In this document: in pieces, positions 46,691 to 59,407 of the stretch
Layout: each line of letters opens with the position of its first letter
Numbering within the stretch: the first letter of the stretch is position 1
NCBI GenBank assembly: GCA_029204225.1
Contig: CM055092.1
Span: 78,442,527 to 78,502,526, forward strand
Source of the DNA: Diphasiastrum complanatum
Taxonomy: Eukaryota; Streptophyta; Lycopodiopsida; Lycopodiales; Lycopodiaceae
DNA length: 60,000 nucleotides
Reading direction: 5' to 3'
Notes under the pieces: model-generated
What the model was told of the DNA's origin: nothing
Seen by the model: only the letters and a program-made list of their open reading frames with translations
Databases searched by the model: none
Position numbers and translations under genes: made by a program

Positions 46691-48530
46691 ATGGGCCAAG
46701 GTGAACAATCTGAAGTAATCACTGAACCTTTTGATGAGGGAGCGAAAGTACAGGTCAAGAAGGAAGTGGATTTTGATATAGAAAATACATTGGACAAAGG
46801 CAAGCCTGATGCTGAAACTCCCAAGAGAGTACCTAAATGGTACTTATCAGTCACAAATGGTGCAAAGAAGGGAGATACTCCCGAATCTAGTGAGCAGGGA
46901 GAGCTTAGAAGATCAAGTAGAAATCGAAAACCTCTTGCAATATTAGATATGAATCTAGCCCTAATGGGATCCATCTTAACGGCTCAAGAACCTAAAACTT
47001 TCAACGAAGCAAATGAACACAAGGAGTGGTGTGCAGCTATGGAAACATAAATGGAGGCTATATCGAAGAACAAAACGTGGGACTTGGTTGAGCTACCTGA
47101 TGGTAAGACGCCTATCACATGTAAGTGGATCTACAAGATGAAGTATGGAGCGGATGGGCAACTCAACAAGTACAAGGCACGATTAGTTGCAAGAGGTTTT
47201 GAGCAGCAAGAAGGCATAGACTTTGAGGAGACCTTCGCACCTATAGCCAAAATGGTAACTATTTGTTCTATCATTGCAATTTTTGCTTTCTATGGTTGGA
47301 AAATCCAGCAAATGGACGTCAAATCTGCTTTTCTTAATGGAGTATTGGATGAAGAGGTATATTTAGAGCAACCTCAAGGGTTTGTTGAGCCAGGAAGAGA
47401 TCATTTGGTTTGTAAACTCAACAAAGCCATATATGGATTGAAGCAAGCACCACGAGCATGGTACTCTTGCATTGATGAGCACTTCAAGCGAAGGGGAATG
47501 GTAAAGAGTGATGATGTTCCTAATCTTTACATTCTAATACAAGATTCAGATATAGTGTTCATTGTGTTGTACATGGATGATTTGATTATTACAGGAAGTA
47601 ATGAGAGGTTAATTAATGAAATCAAATCAAATCTTTCCAATGCTTTTGACATGAGTGATCTAGGATTGATGCACTATTGTCTTGACATTGAAGTATGGCA
47701 AAAAGAAGACATGGTCTTTCTTACACAAAGAAAATATGCACAAGATTTGCTTTATAAGTTCAATATGCAGGATTGTAAGCCCTTGAGTACATCTATGGAT
47801 ATCAACATGAAGCTTACTACATATGATGAATCAGAGAAAGTGGATGCTTATTTGTATAGACAGTTGGTGGGTAGTTTGATTTATTTGGCACACACACGAC
47901 CTGATATTTCTTATGTTGTTGGTGTTGTTAGTCAATTTATGCAAGATCCTAGTCAAGCACACTGGAAGTCTGCTAAACGTATTCTCAGATACATTCGAAG
48001 GACATTGAATTTTGGTTTGAAGTATGATCAGCCTGAAGCGCCAATGTTGGTAGATTATATAGATGCCAATTGGGCAGGTAATATTGGTGACAAAAGATCT
48101 ACCAGTGGTCATACATTCAGTTATAGTACAGTTGTAATTTCATGGAGTAGCAAAAAGCAACCTATAGTAGCTTTATCATCAACAGAAGCTGAATATCGAG
48201 CACTCAGCAATGCTATACAAGAAGCGGTATGGTTACGAAGATTGCTTGTGGATTTAGGTCAGCCATAGGTGGATGCGACTACTATATTTTGCGACAATCA
48301 AAGCTGCATTTACCTTGTCAAAAATCCAGTTTTACATGCTCAAACCAAGCACATCGAAATACACTATCTCTTTATTTGAGAGAAAATTCTTGATGGAGCC
48401 ATTGATCTTGTTTTTTGTAAATCTGAAGATCAAATGGTAGATATTTTTACTAAGTCATTAGGTAGATGTAAATTTGAGAGGTTTCATACTCTATTAGGAA
48501 TAGAAGAATGTAATTTTATCATTGAGGGAG
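46691..48530 (+). pseudogene. Copia H reverse transcriptase and RNase H
   Basis: An acidic linker (46691-47048) ends at a TAA. The 405-residue frame 47051-48268 holds RT: CKWIYKMKYGADGQLNKYKA, LVARGFEQQEGIDFEETFAP, MDVKSAFLNGVLDEEVYLEQ, AIYGLKQAPRAWY, the catalytic VLYMDDLIITGS, and LGLMHYCLDIEVWQ. RNase H follows with YIDANWAGNIGDKRSTSG and SSTEAEYRAL. A TAG at 48268 interrupts it before CDNQSCIYLVKNP, HAQTKHIEIHYLF and the tail EDQMVDIFTKSLG. The polypurine tract ATTGAGGGAGAG lies at 48521-48532. This is the best-preserved RT in the window, with its active-site Asp pair intact but stops on either side. Confidence 0.9.
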
Positions 48531-48532
48531 AG

Positions 48533-48797
48533 TGTTAGAAATCAATGATAAATTTCATTGTTATTGTTTACGATGTACATTAATGTTGACAGTTGTTACC
48601 AACTGTAATTAGCCGTAGGCTAGTCTATTAGTCTATTCGTAGGTTTTTTCTCTCTCTCAGGGTTCAAGGTTTATATGTACATTTTATATTCAGTATGATT
48701 GTAGTGTGATAGAGTGATATTGTGTGTTCTTCTTCCGCCTCCCTACTTGGTGATTGCTTATGGTGAATGCTTGATGTTGCATATCGGATTCTTGACA
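48533..48797 (+). mobile_element. Copia H 3' LTR
   Basis: 265 bp, TGTTAGAAATC to TCTTGACA, the same length as the 5' LTR and about 95% identical by eye. It is followed by TGCAG (48798-48802), partner of TGCAA before the 5' LTR. The inserted unit is 44183-48797, inside element F. Confidence 0.95.
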
Positions 48798-49304
48798 TGC
48801 AGTTCTACCTTCTCAGAATTTTTGGATACCTTGGTATGATGTCCCTATCTTTTGGGCTGATCCTCTACTATCTTGGGCATTACACATTGGCATTCCTGGT
48901 TGCTACTTGATCTTCTTCTGGTTCCATGGCATCCTTGGTTGTTCCATATTGCTTGGTTTCAGATGACGTGACCGAGATGTTTTCTTCGTCGCCATGATGT
49001 TGATCCTGAGCTATTACCTTTCTTACCAACTGCCATTCACCAGGTTCACCTTCACCATAGTCGACGCTGCCGACAGATTCAGTTTTTGGTCTAGTTGGAT
49101 GGTCGTCCTATTGAGGAGGCCACATGGGAGCCTAATGATGTCTTTTATCATACACCATCACTTGCGGATTAGGATCGTGCTCTTGCTGCACTTGTTGATT
49201 TCTCTACATCAGATGCCACTCTAGTTTTTGATGCACCAGGGCTTGCTACTATTTGATCTAGTTTGTTTTTGGCTGCTGGGTCTTTTTTTTTTGTCGAGGA
49301 GAGC
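48798..49304 (+). pseudogene. Element F distal internal region with chromodomain-like end
   Basis: F resumes after the H insertion. Around 49060-49150 the plus strand reads QFLVWLDGRPIEEATWEPNDVF, resembling the C-terminal chromodomain-like segment of gypsy integrases (KWDGLP..EATWE). It is preceded by PELLPFLPTAIHQVH. A short polypurine stretch (CGAGGAGAGC) precedes the 3' LTR. No complete integrase is present, so only the very end of a Pol survives. Confidence 0.6.
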
Positions 49305-49714
49305 TATGGACTGGGCTTATTACATTCACCATGTCCATTTACATTTATTTTACTTTATGCATAAGCAAGCCTTGGGCCCTTTTTTATTCATTATTGACAC
49401 TTAGACTATATAATTGGCCTTGGGCCTTATTATTCATTATTGGCCATTTGGACATATTACTGGAGAGTGGGGCCCTTCTTGGAGGGCACACTATTATCCC
49501 TCCCAGTTGGGCCCTAGCCACCAGAAGCTTCCTTTTAGGCTTCCTCGAGGCTATAAGTAGGAAAAAACTGTGTCATTTGTTATTCAGCTGATGATATTGA
49601 TCTCTCTCTTTAGTCTTCTTAATCTCTCTCTTTCTTGCTTTCTAGGGTTAAGTCTTGCTTATGTGATGCTTTCATAGCTTAGCTCTAGATCAATTGTGGC
49701 TTCATTCGTAACTG
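49305..49714 (+). mobile_element. Element F 3' LTR
   Basis: It starts TATGGACTGGGC after a polypurine tract and ends TTCGTAACT, matching 38815-39222 nearly throughout. GCCCA follows at 49715-49719 and the interrupted copia G resumes. F thus spans 38813-49714, about 10.9 kb, of which 4.6 kb is copia H. Confidence 0.85.
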
Positions 49715-50639
49715 GCCCATAAATACAAGACGATTGTAGCCCACTATTGTCTTGGAATCTAGATCCAACAAGATCGACCCAACAGACTGATTTTTATCAA
49801 TCAACAACGATATCTCAACGTGTTGAGAAAGTATGGTATGGCCAACTACAGACCAAGTCACTTTCCACTCGACCTTGGACTAAAATTATCGAAGGAACAA
49901 TCTCCTCAAACTAAGGCAGGAAAGGAGGACATGAGGCGCTACCCATTTCAATCTATCATCGACTTACTGATGTATGCAATGATCTGCATGCGACCAAACC
50001 TTGCATATCCGATCAGGACAATTAGTCAGTTCCTATCAAATCCAGGCTTAACCCATTGGAAAGCGCTAACAAAGGTCATGAAGTACGTCCAGGCAATGAA
50101 AACTTTCAACATCTGCTACGGAGACAGCCAAACTGCCAACATTCTTGAAGCCTACATAGATGTGGATTGGGAAGGAGATGTTGATATCAGAAAATCAACT
50201 TCTGGATTTGTTTTTTTTATACAACGAAGGCCCAATCTCATGGAACAACCAGAAGCAGATCTCAGCTGCATTATCATCAATGGAATCTGAATACATAGCT
50301 GCAACAAATGCAACCAAAGAGGCGATTTGGCTAAGGCAACTACGTGCAGACCTCAACCTTGCACAAACACTTCCTACAACAATCTATTATGACAATCAAA
50401 GCACAATAGCGTTATCTCTCAATTTGAGGTTTCACTCTCGAAGCAAACATATTGAAATTAGGTATCATTACCTTAGAGAGAAAGTGCATAGCAAGGAAGT
50501 AGCATTGGTTTTCTGCAGAACAATCTACATGGCAGCAGATTACTTCACAAAGGCTCTATCAAAAGAGCAACATCTCAGATTTAACGATATGTTAAATCTG
50601 AAGATCAAAGTTTTTCAGGATCCACATTAAGGAGGAGAG
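49715..50639 (+). pseudogene. Copia G reverse transcriptase end and RNase H, right part
   Basis: It resumes after the F insertion: AHYCLGI, then RLIFINQQRYLNVLRKYGM, a proline-containing linker, LLMYAMICMRPNLAY, and RNase H YIDVDWEGDVDIRKSTSGF. A frameshift in a T-run near 50217 follows, then GPISWNNQKQISAALSSMES, YYDNQSTIALSLN, SKHIEIRYHYL and DYFTKALSKEQH. It stops at about 50629 next to the polypurine tract ATTAAGGAGGAGAG. Together with 38660-38812 it is the 3' half of one copia; the rest is lost on the left. Confidence 0.9.
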
Positions 50640-51606
50640 TGTTAGATTTTTTTATGCTCAGTCTTAACAATCGTTAGTAATGAGCATCCTTAAAACAGCT
50701 GAAGGTCGACTACATATTTCGGACCGAAGGCATTAAAACACAATCCTCGCATATATTGCCAAATTTATCACAATCTTTGCTATTTCTCCCTTAAGCATTT
50801 ATTGGAGCAACTTCGTCTTTTTTGCCTTCTTTGTATTTGTTGGCTTTTTCGCACTGTAAACAAAAAGTGACACTGTCGGGTTTTTCCCTGTTTGCACCTT
50901 AGGGATTGCCTTAAATCATTTTAAGGCACCTTCGTCTTTTTCGAGCTGTCGGGAAAAAGCGACACTATCAAGAAAAAGAGACACTGTCGGGTTTTTGCTT
51001 TTTCTCTCTGCCTTCACTTTAAAGGCATTCACATTTTTCGCACCTTCGAAAAAAATGCGACAGTGTGACCTAAATTCATTTTAAAGGTACTGCCAAGTTT
51101 TTCGCATTTTTCTCTACATTCACTTTTAAAGGCACCTTCAGGATTTTCGCTATTCATGGGCACCTTCGCGCTTTGGCAAACCGACGTCGCCAACTTATCA
51201 TCAACCCTGAAAACAGCTGGACCACTAAATATCCCAAGGGCGGTTATCCACTTCAAAGGCTAGCGTAAATAGCATTTAATGCTTGTAAGATATTTTTTGA
51301 AGACACTTGTAAATATATACTACTAGCTGAATCAAGCAATGTAAGTGTTAATCAAGTTTTTAACATATAATCAGAGTTCTTCTTTAGCTAGCATTATCAC
51401 GCTCAACAAGCTGTAGTTATCACTTCAAGCCACTGTACTCACTGTTGTATTAATCAGAGTGCAATTTTGTCTCACTACTGTATTGTTCATTTGCGCACTT
51501 TTTGTATGAATGTTTCATCTTGAATATTTCTGCTGCTAACTGTTGCGTTTCCACTCCTACATGCCTATGCTCAAGCTTCCGCTACCTGTCCCCACATTTT
51601 ATGACA
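50640..51606 (+). mobile_element. Copia G 3' LTR
   Basis: It starts TGTTAGATTTTT right after the polypurine tract and ends near TTTTATGACA, about 967 bp. That end matches the end of LTR B (TTTATGACA, preceded by CTTCCGCTAC in G and TTTCCGCTAC in B), so B and G are related. 50870-51190 has repeated GACACTGTCGG and TTTTCGCA words like those in LTR B. A TATA-like AAATATATACTAC lies near 51312. Confidence 0.85.
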
Positions 51607-52836
51607 CATATGCCCACATTGCCCTATATACATGAGAATTGGAATATTGGAATTATCGTGCAACCTTAGAGCAAAATTCATGCTCACTCTTCAGCTATGG
51701 AAGTTTTACACAACCATCCAAGATTACTTCTCCTAGATAGTAGCCATGCATCTCAAATTACCATGCTCACCTCAGCTCACTAATGGAAATGTCTTGCTCG
51801 ATGCCAAACCTTTATATGTATAGCCATAGCCCTATCTATAATTGAGAATATGTACTTTACTCCCACTCAAGGCTTTTAGTTTTAACCATTTTAGTACTGG
51901 TTTTGAGTTAGAATAAACATTGGTCATATCTCAATATAGTTAATGTAAAATTGACCTTAGTTTCACTTTGGTTGATATAACCACTTTCTCAAATGCAATA
52001 GTAATGTGTAAGATTGTTGGTGTGATGGCTCAAAAAATAGATCAAATATCTAATTAATGTTGCAGCTTTTAATGTGGTTATAAGAAGGAATTTAGTTTGT
52101 GATTCTAGGTCCATAACACATTTGAAAGATTGGGAAATGCAAATACACTATAAAATTTCAGGCTATTAAGAGTTGGAAGTGGGTAAGCTAAAGTGGGTTT
52201 ACCAAAGGATGAAAATAAAGGAGTTTTTGCTATTTTTAGATCCAAGCTAATGGTTGTAATTGATTGAGATGGAGAGGAAGAGAACCTACAAGTCTTGTGT
52301 CTTTGGATTCCATGTAACATTTTAGCTTGAGATTTATATTTATCACATTTACTCATTTTGAACATGTATCACAATGTTCCTTAGAATTTTTTTGATACTA
52401 CTTTTGTTAGTGATCTAGCAATGTTTCAAGGTGTAACTTATCTTTTCAGCATAAGCTATATCGTGAGTTGCTAACGAGCATAATTTTTAGGTGATTATTT
52501 CTATATGTGGCAAGAATATAGGTAGATTTTTAACATAATTATCATCAATATAGTGCATAATGAGACATTCACTATCAATCCAACATCCACCATTTTTGTA
52601 TGTCCTTTGTAAACTAATGTGCTAGTACTTCCTTACGATGTAACAATTTATTCTTGGTCTAAAAAGCTTTGCTCAAATTTAAAAGACATTTTTCAGGTTG
52701 AACAACTTTGAAAAAGATATCTTCAATGTTGTTGCTAAAGTCAACAATTTGATTTTTTGTGCAGTCATTAATTTGAAATAAAGTATATACATAATAAAAT
52801 AATCAATGTGTCACACTTAAGTGGGCCCAAGACTAA
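51607..52836. other. Intergenic, no gene recognised
   Basis: 1.2 kb of AT-rich DNA. I see no LTR ends, tandem units or frames with known motifs. Confidence 0.45.
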
Positions 52837-53058
<222 letters not shown>

Positions 53059-54936
53059 TCATCCATGTTTTTACATTATCAATTTGATAGCATGTTCATT
53101 ACACAAATAGTGAAGGTTTAATGTAATTTGATTTTTTTAGCCTTTATGTAGAGAGAGAATCTATTACTGTTTAATTAGAAAGGGTACTTAAAAGGTTGAG
53201 AGATCAAAAACATGTAAATGTCATGCAATATATAAGCTTTTTGTACAAAATCTTGTGTGGTCATGTTTACCTTTCAAAATGACAATATTGAGAATATTGC
53301 AACTCACTAGACTATCTATTTTAACAAAGATTCAACTACCTACATTTCATATTCACTTATGGCACATATTCATTTAATGCTTAAATTAAAAAACTAAAGC
53401 ATCTACCATCCACCATCGTTGACTGCTACTTTGTAAACATGAAATTCATACTCTTTAAAATGCTTATAAGAATGCAATGTATGTGCTATTGATCTATTTG
53501 TGTAGCCATTTGGTGACATTGTTATCGATATATTATAAGAATCTAACTTGAAACCTAGTTTAAGATTGAATATAACACGGGAAATTTTTAAATCATTTGG
53601 ATTGAATATATACCAAGTTGATATGTTTTGTCACTAGCAAGATTTTTGTCTCATGGCCTCTTTTTTTCATATGTTTCTTTTGAACTTACCTTAGTGAATA
53701 CATGTACCTATTACTTGATTCAACAAAACGTTGTACTCATGTTGGTGGGGAATATGATAACTTATATTATGGCTTTCTATAGTGAATTTTTGAGGCTAGT
53801 CTTTTGTGAGAGAGACTTAAATATTATGCTTCTTTCAATTTAAGAGATTTTAGGGCACTTCTTGCTTTTCGACAATAATAGTCGTGAAAATTGGTCAATC
53901 TTTGTATAAAAGTTATGCATGTTCTTATGTACAATGTAAACCTAGAGTGGCGAATAATGGTTGGTGTATTTCAAAATTTCTTAAAGCCTTTGGTGTCCTA
54001 TATTATCTACATACAAGTGAGGAAAAAAAAAAAACCCTTTCCATTATACCATTAAATTGATCTATAACAAGCTATTAGAACTTGAATCTGAGATTGTGCT
54101 CAGGTTATGCACAATCTCATATAAATATTTGGATTAGCTACTACAAATCAACTAGTTTGTTAGTCACTTTGGCATAAAAGAAATATCACATTTAATGGCC
54201 TATTGGAGAGGCAGTAGATCACTTAGTTGAAACTCGTGATTGTTGACTTGTGAAAGAGGAACAAAAAAGTTGGAAACTAATTCTAAGATATGGTAAGATT
54301 AAATAAATTAGAAAATCATGAGCTAAAACCTACAACTTTAGATTTACATTTTTCTGCCACAATTACGTATTAACATCAATGAACCACATCCAGAATGTTC
54401 TTATGTTGAGTAGTAGCATGGACCATATTCATTTAGGTTTTGTGGAGCAAAAGATAATCCAAGTGACACTCGTGTATTGGATGGTTAAGGTTGTTTTGAT
54501 GCCTATGAAGCTATATCAAACTTCAAATATGAGTTATGAAATTATTGAATCTACAAATAAGAACAAGCATAACAAGCTTGAGAATTAAAAAAAAAACTTC
54601 TAGAGAAGAAAGAAACTTGTCTCATGCTAATTAAATTTTAATTAGTTCATGCGTTAACTAGAAAAAGACCATGTTTGACAAGAGGCACATTGATGATCTC
54701 TTAACATATCCTCTTTTTTCCATGAATATTTATGTCAATAGGGATTAATTGCCTTCAATAATGTTGCATTTATAACATGACTTGACCTTTGATTTGTCAT
54801 GGAGATGTAATATCATCTTTTTTCATGAATATTCATGTCAAATAGTGATAAATTGCTTTCAATAATATTGCATTGATGACATTACTTGAGCTTTGATGTG
54901 CCAAAGAGATGCCATACTAGCTAGAACTTGTGGACT
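53059..54936. other. Intergenic AT-rich DNA
   Basis: 1.9 kb with no recognisable gene. Between 54715 and 54890 a roughly 110 bp sequence (CATGAATATT(T/C)ATGTCAA..., TTGCNTTCAATAAT(G/A)TTGCAT, TGA(C/G)CTTTGAT) occurs twice in tandem. Confidence 0.45.
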
Positions 54937-56232
54937 ATATTCATCTCTTTGCATTTTCCTTGGCTTTCGATAGCAAATAGTCACAAGAAAAGTCATAGAA
55001 ACGATTCATGTTTGCATGATTGAGTGGCCGTTGACCAGCGAAATCTATGTGGCCAGTGTTCTATGCCTTTTACTATGGATTTGTTTAAAGAAATGATCAT
55101 AATATGTGATGATTATGCGATGATGACCGCATGTTGGAATGCAATGGCCCATTCCCGCCTTCTGCTTTTGTAATTGATCAGTGCTGGCCGCCATCTGCAG
55201 CACGATGGACTGCTGTTATGTATGCTATCTTTCTGAAAATCAGAAATAGATAAGGCTATTGACAATGCATGACGAAGTCTCTAAGCTTTACTACTTGTAG
55301 TTGGCCGCCCAAGCTAAAACTTGCTTGTCTCAATACCACTTCTGATAAGTAATGAAGAACGTAATATGTATGTGCTCATGAAACTAACTATGCAAATGAT
55401 GATGTCTGGACATAACTACGGGATTTGCTATGATGCTTTGATAATAGTATCTACCTAAAAGTAACAATAGCTTAAGTGCTCCATTGTTTTGCGGGTATGT
55501 TATTATTCGAACTACGAACTGTGAAAGGATGGACTCTATCATACTTTGATATACAAATACCAACCAGTAGCTTTGAATCAAGTGTGATTGATTATGATAC
55601 TGTTAAAAGAGAGTGCACAACGTAAATTGACTACTTTCGGTTTGGAATCCTAATACATAAGCAGGGTTTTGCTTGAAGTAGTGGGAGATGGGTAGCTCGC
55701 AAGAAATTACTTTACCTCGCATTCAGGTATGAAGTTTTATAAAGCTACAATGGAAGGTAGTCTCACCCCACACTACTAATACAATTCATATATGCATATG
55801 GAACTTCATGAGTTACGTAAACTGAATGTTTCTTGAAGACTTAAACCTTATAATTGCATGCATACCATGTTTTGGATATTATAAAGAGTGGTCCTTTTTA
55901 CCGTTTCAAGGTTCAAAAAGGTTTTTTGATATAGTAAAATAAACATAAGAGCAGACTATGTGAGTAAGCTTTGAATATGTGCCGAGTTTGATTTTGACAC
56001 ACTTGAACAACATGGATTTGCCCAAGACGTAAGGTGCTTGGACTCCCAAACGTTTTGCATGGGATGTCCTTGGGGCTAGTATGGCACGGATTTGCCCTAG
56101 TACCTAGCACTTGGCCAAAATCATGTGTCTTTTCATTTGTGTATTACAAGATAGCTTCTTACCTGTGTATATATTTTTTATGTGAATTTTATACATTCAT
56201 TTTGCTCTTATACTGATCAGTAAGGCATCTTC
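54937..56232 (+). repeat. Left arm of a 1.3 kb inverted repeat
   Basis: Matches the reverse complement of 57286-58585 over its whole length, with scattered differences and small indels. Examples are TGATTTTCAGAAAGATGGCATAC at 58278 against the inverse of GTATGCTATCTTTCTGAAAATCA at 55218, and CTGATCAGTATAAGAGC at the inner end of the right arm. No open frame of note. With its partner it can form a long hairpin of about 1.3 kb stem. Confidence 0.9.
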
Positions 56233-56907
56233 ACTATTGTGTCTCTGATTGAGTAAGTTACAACGGAATCACTAATGAATTGAATTTTATTTCTCATCTG
56301 AAAAATACTCACCCAAGAATTCTGTATATCCTATGCACACAATTTTCCATGATGAATCTAAACGATTCATGTGTCTTACCAATGTAAAGACCACTAGGGA
56401 AAACCCCAAAGATGACAACAAGAGACATGTAGGAGACAAACTGCCTAACCAAAAGACTTGGATCTAGCCCCCAAGCCATGCCATGTAAAAGCAAGAGAAG
56501 AAGAGAGCAACTGGTAACCTGAACCAGGTTCTTGATGGGAGAATCTCTACCTCATTATATAGAGAGTAGATTCCTATGGATGAACCCATGTAGGTCAACT
56601 ATAAATAGGTCACATATCTTCATGCAGTCCTCCCGCCTATATCCATCACACGTACATGAACTACTCCATATGTCTCAATTAGAGTGTCATGGTCCTCTCA
56701 AGGTTATTAGTCACAAACAGACCTCGATATGGAATTAAGTCTTGGTGTGGCTAACAAACTCGAATACCAAAGGATTGCGTCTACCATATTAGGACTATTC
56801 CATGTCTTTAACCGAATATGGCCATGATAGTAGGACCTTTAAATTAGAAGTTTAGTTGTTTTTGGCATGGTTCGAACAGGGAAGTATCTTAAACTATAGA
56901 AGCATCC

Positions 56908-56963
<56 letters not shown>

Positions 56964-57285
56964 GGGGGTAACAGAACATCACATTGTCCCTCTTGACAAG
57001 TCAAGACCAGACCTTTTGAACTCTTCAATTTATAGCATAATAGGTAAAAATATAGCTGTATAAAGTCTTAGAGTATAGAGTACCAAAAAGTGAAGCAAGT
57101 TTTAGGACACCCTACCACCATCCCACAAAACAAAACCACACGAGTTAGTTAAGTGAGAAAGACAGGTGTCATAGCTGAGCATCAGTTGTCATCCATGTCC
57201 GAAACAAGATTCACTACTTTATCAACTTGATTGCAATTACAAATAATTAGCAATACATTCTGCCCTTTAACAAAACCGTATCAAG
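56233..57285. repeat. Central region of the inverted repeat, containing repeat X copy 2
   Basis: About 1.05 kb between the arms. 56890-57285 is homologous to 17640-18230 (repeat X), including a GA array at 56911-56961 after GAAGCATCCATG. The remainder (56233-56880) has no recognisable coding sequence and no transposase motif. Confidence 0.7.
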
Positions 57286-58585
57286 GAAGATGTCATACTG
57301 ATCAGTATAAGAGCAAAAAGAATGTATAAAGTTCACATAAAAAATTTATACACACGTAAGAAGCTATCTTGTAATATACAAATGAAAAGAGACATGATTT
57401 TGGCCAAGTGCTAGGTACTAGGGCAGATCCATGCCATACTAGCCCCAAGGACATCCCATGCAAAACATTTTAGAGTCCAAGCACCTTACGTCTTGGGTAA
57501 ATCCATGTCGTTCAAGCATGACAAAATCAAACTCGGCACACATTCAAAGCTTACTCACACAGGCTGCTCTTATGTTTATTTTACTATATAAAAAAACCTT
57601 TTTGGACCTTGAAATGGTAAAAAAGACCACTCTTTATAATATTCAAAACATGGTATGCATGGAATTATAAGGTTTAAGTCTTCAAAAAACATTCAGTTTA
57701 TGTAACTCATGAAGTTCCATATGCATATGTGAACTATATTAGTAGTGTAGGGTGAGACTACCTTCCATTGTAGCTTTATAAAACATCATACATGAATGCG
57801 AGGTGAAGTAACTTCTTGCGATCTACCCATGTCCCAATACTTCAAGCAAAACCCTGATTATGTATTACCAATTCCAAACCAAAAGTAGTAGATTAATGGT
57901 AGTGCACTCTGTTTAGACAGTATCATAATCAATCACACTCGATTCAAAACTACCAGTTGGTATTCGTATATCAAAGTACGATAGAGTCCATCCTTTCACA
58001 GTTCATAGTTCGAATAATAACATATCAACAAAACAATGGAGTGCTTAAGCTATTGTTACATTTAGGTAGATACTATTATCAAAGCAATATAACAAATCCT
58101 GTAGTTATGTCTAGACATCATCGTTTGCATAGTTAATCTCATGAGCACATACATATTGCGTTCTTCATTACCTATCAAAAGTGGTATTGAGACAAGCAAG
58201 TTTTAGCTTGGGCGGCCAACTACAAGTAGTAAAGCTTAGAGACTTCGTCATGCATTGTCAATAGCCTTATCTATTTCTGATTTTCAGAAAGATGGCATAC
58301 ATAACAATGGTCCATCGTGCATAGATGGCGGCCAACAATGATCAATCAATACAAAAGCAGAAGACAAGAATCGTCCATTGCATTCCAGCATGTGGTCATC
58401 ATCGCATAATCATCACATATTATGATCATTACTTCAAGCAAATCTATAGTAGAAGGAGCCAAACACTGGCCACATAGATTCCGCTGGCTAGCGGCCACTC
58501 AATCATGCAAACATGAGTCATTTCTATGACTTTTCTGGTGACTATTCGCTATCAGAAGCCAAGGAAAATGCAAAGAGACGAATAT
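57286..58585 (-). repeat. Right arm of the inverted repeat
   Basis: Reverse-complement partner of 54937-56232 and of nearly equal length (about 1300 against 1296 bp). The outer ends are GCAAAGAGACGAATAT (right) and ATATTCATCTCTTTGC (left). I could not find a convincing target duplication outside them. Confidence 0.9.
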
Positions 58586-59230
58586 CATACTTGAAGTGAT
58601 GTTCACAATAGATCTTTAGCCAGCGCCCACACGTATATGCTTCAAAACATGTTTTTTGGAAGCAAGAATATAGTATTGATGTATGATAATCATAGTATCA
58701 TGTGAGCTCTCTTCTTTTCTAGCAAAGCATGCAACTGAATATCCATGATTATTCAAACAAACAGTTGATAGCTTTCTTACCTTACCTTGTAGTATCTTTC
58801 ACCCGAATACTCTTCCAAGAATGCCTTCACAAGTCTCCTCTCATCCAAGCAGAGATGGCAGCAATAGAGAAGCAAATCACAAGAGCAAAAGCAAGAGAGA
58901 GAGGGAGAGAGCAGGAAGAGTGAAACCTAGGATTGTAGTGATCTTCCCTTTGATAGACATTCCAGTATCTCGAACTGCACTAGGTGCTTGAAGATGCTCA
59001 TCATTAGATTGAATCCTTGTATTTTGCGCTGATCATAGCCATTCGATGAAAGTCAAGTTTCCCACCAAAAGAATAGAAGTATTTTCCTAAAAAGACTTTT
59101 CTTTGAGGCCATGTTTCTGAGATTTAGCAAAGTAAGGCATTTTCATTGGTATACTATCATAAGGAAAAAGGATTTTTTTATATAACATTTCAAAAATTGA
59201 ATGACGTGTAGTACCAATTTAGTAGAGTTC

Positions 59231-59334
<104 letters not shown>

Positions 59335-59369
59335 ATCAGTCGTACCCATAGTTAGCAAGGTATCTTAGG

Positions 59370-59407
59370 GGGCAGTTAGCACCCCTGAGATGGAGTGCTA
59401 ACTGCCC
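59370..59407. other. Perfect 13 bp hairpin
   Basis: GGGCAGTTAGCAC (inverse) at 59395-59407 pairs with GGGCAGTTAGCAC-type sequence at 59370-59382, leaving a 12-base loop, CCCTGAGATGGA. It is GC-richer than the flanking DNA. A transposon end or a structured transcript are both possible, and nothing nearby decides between them. Confidence 0.6.
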
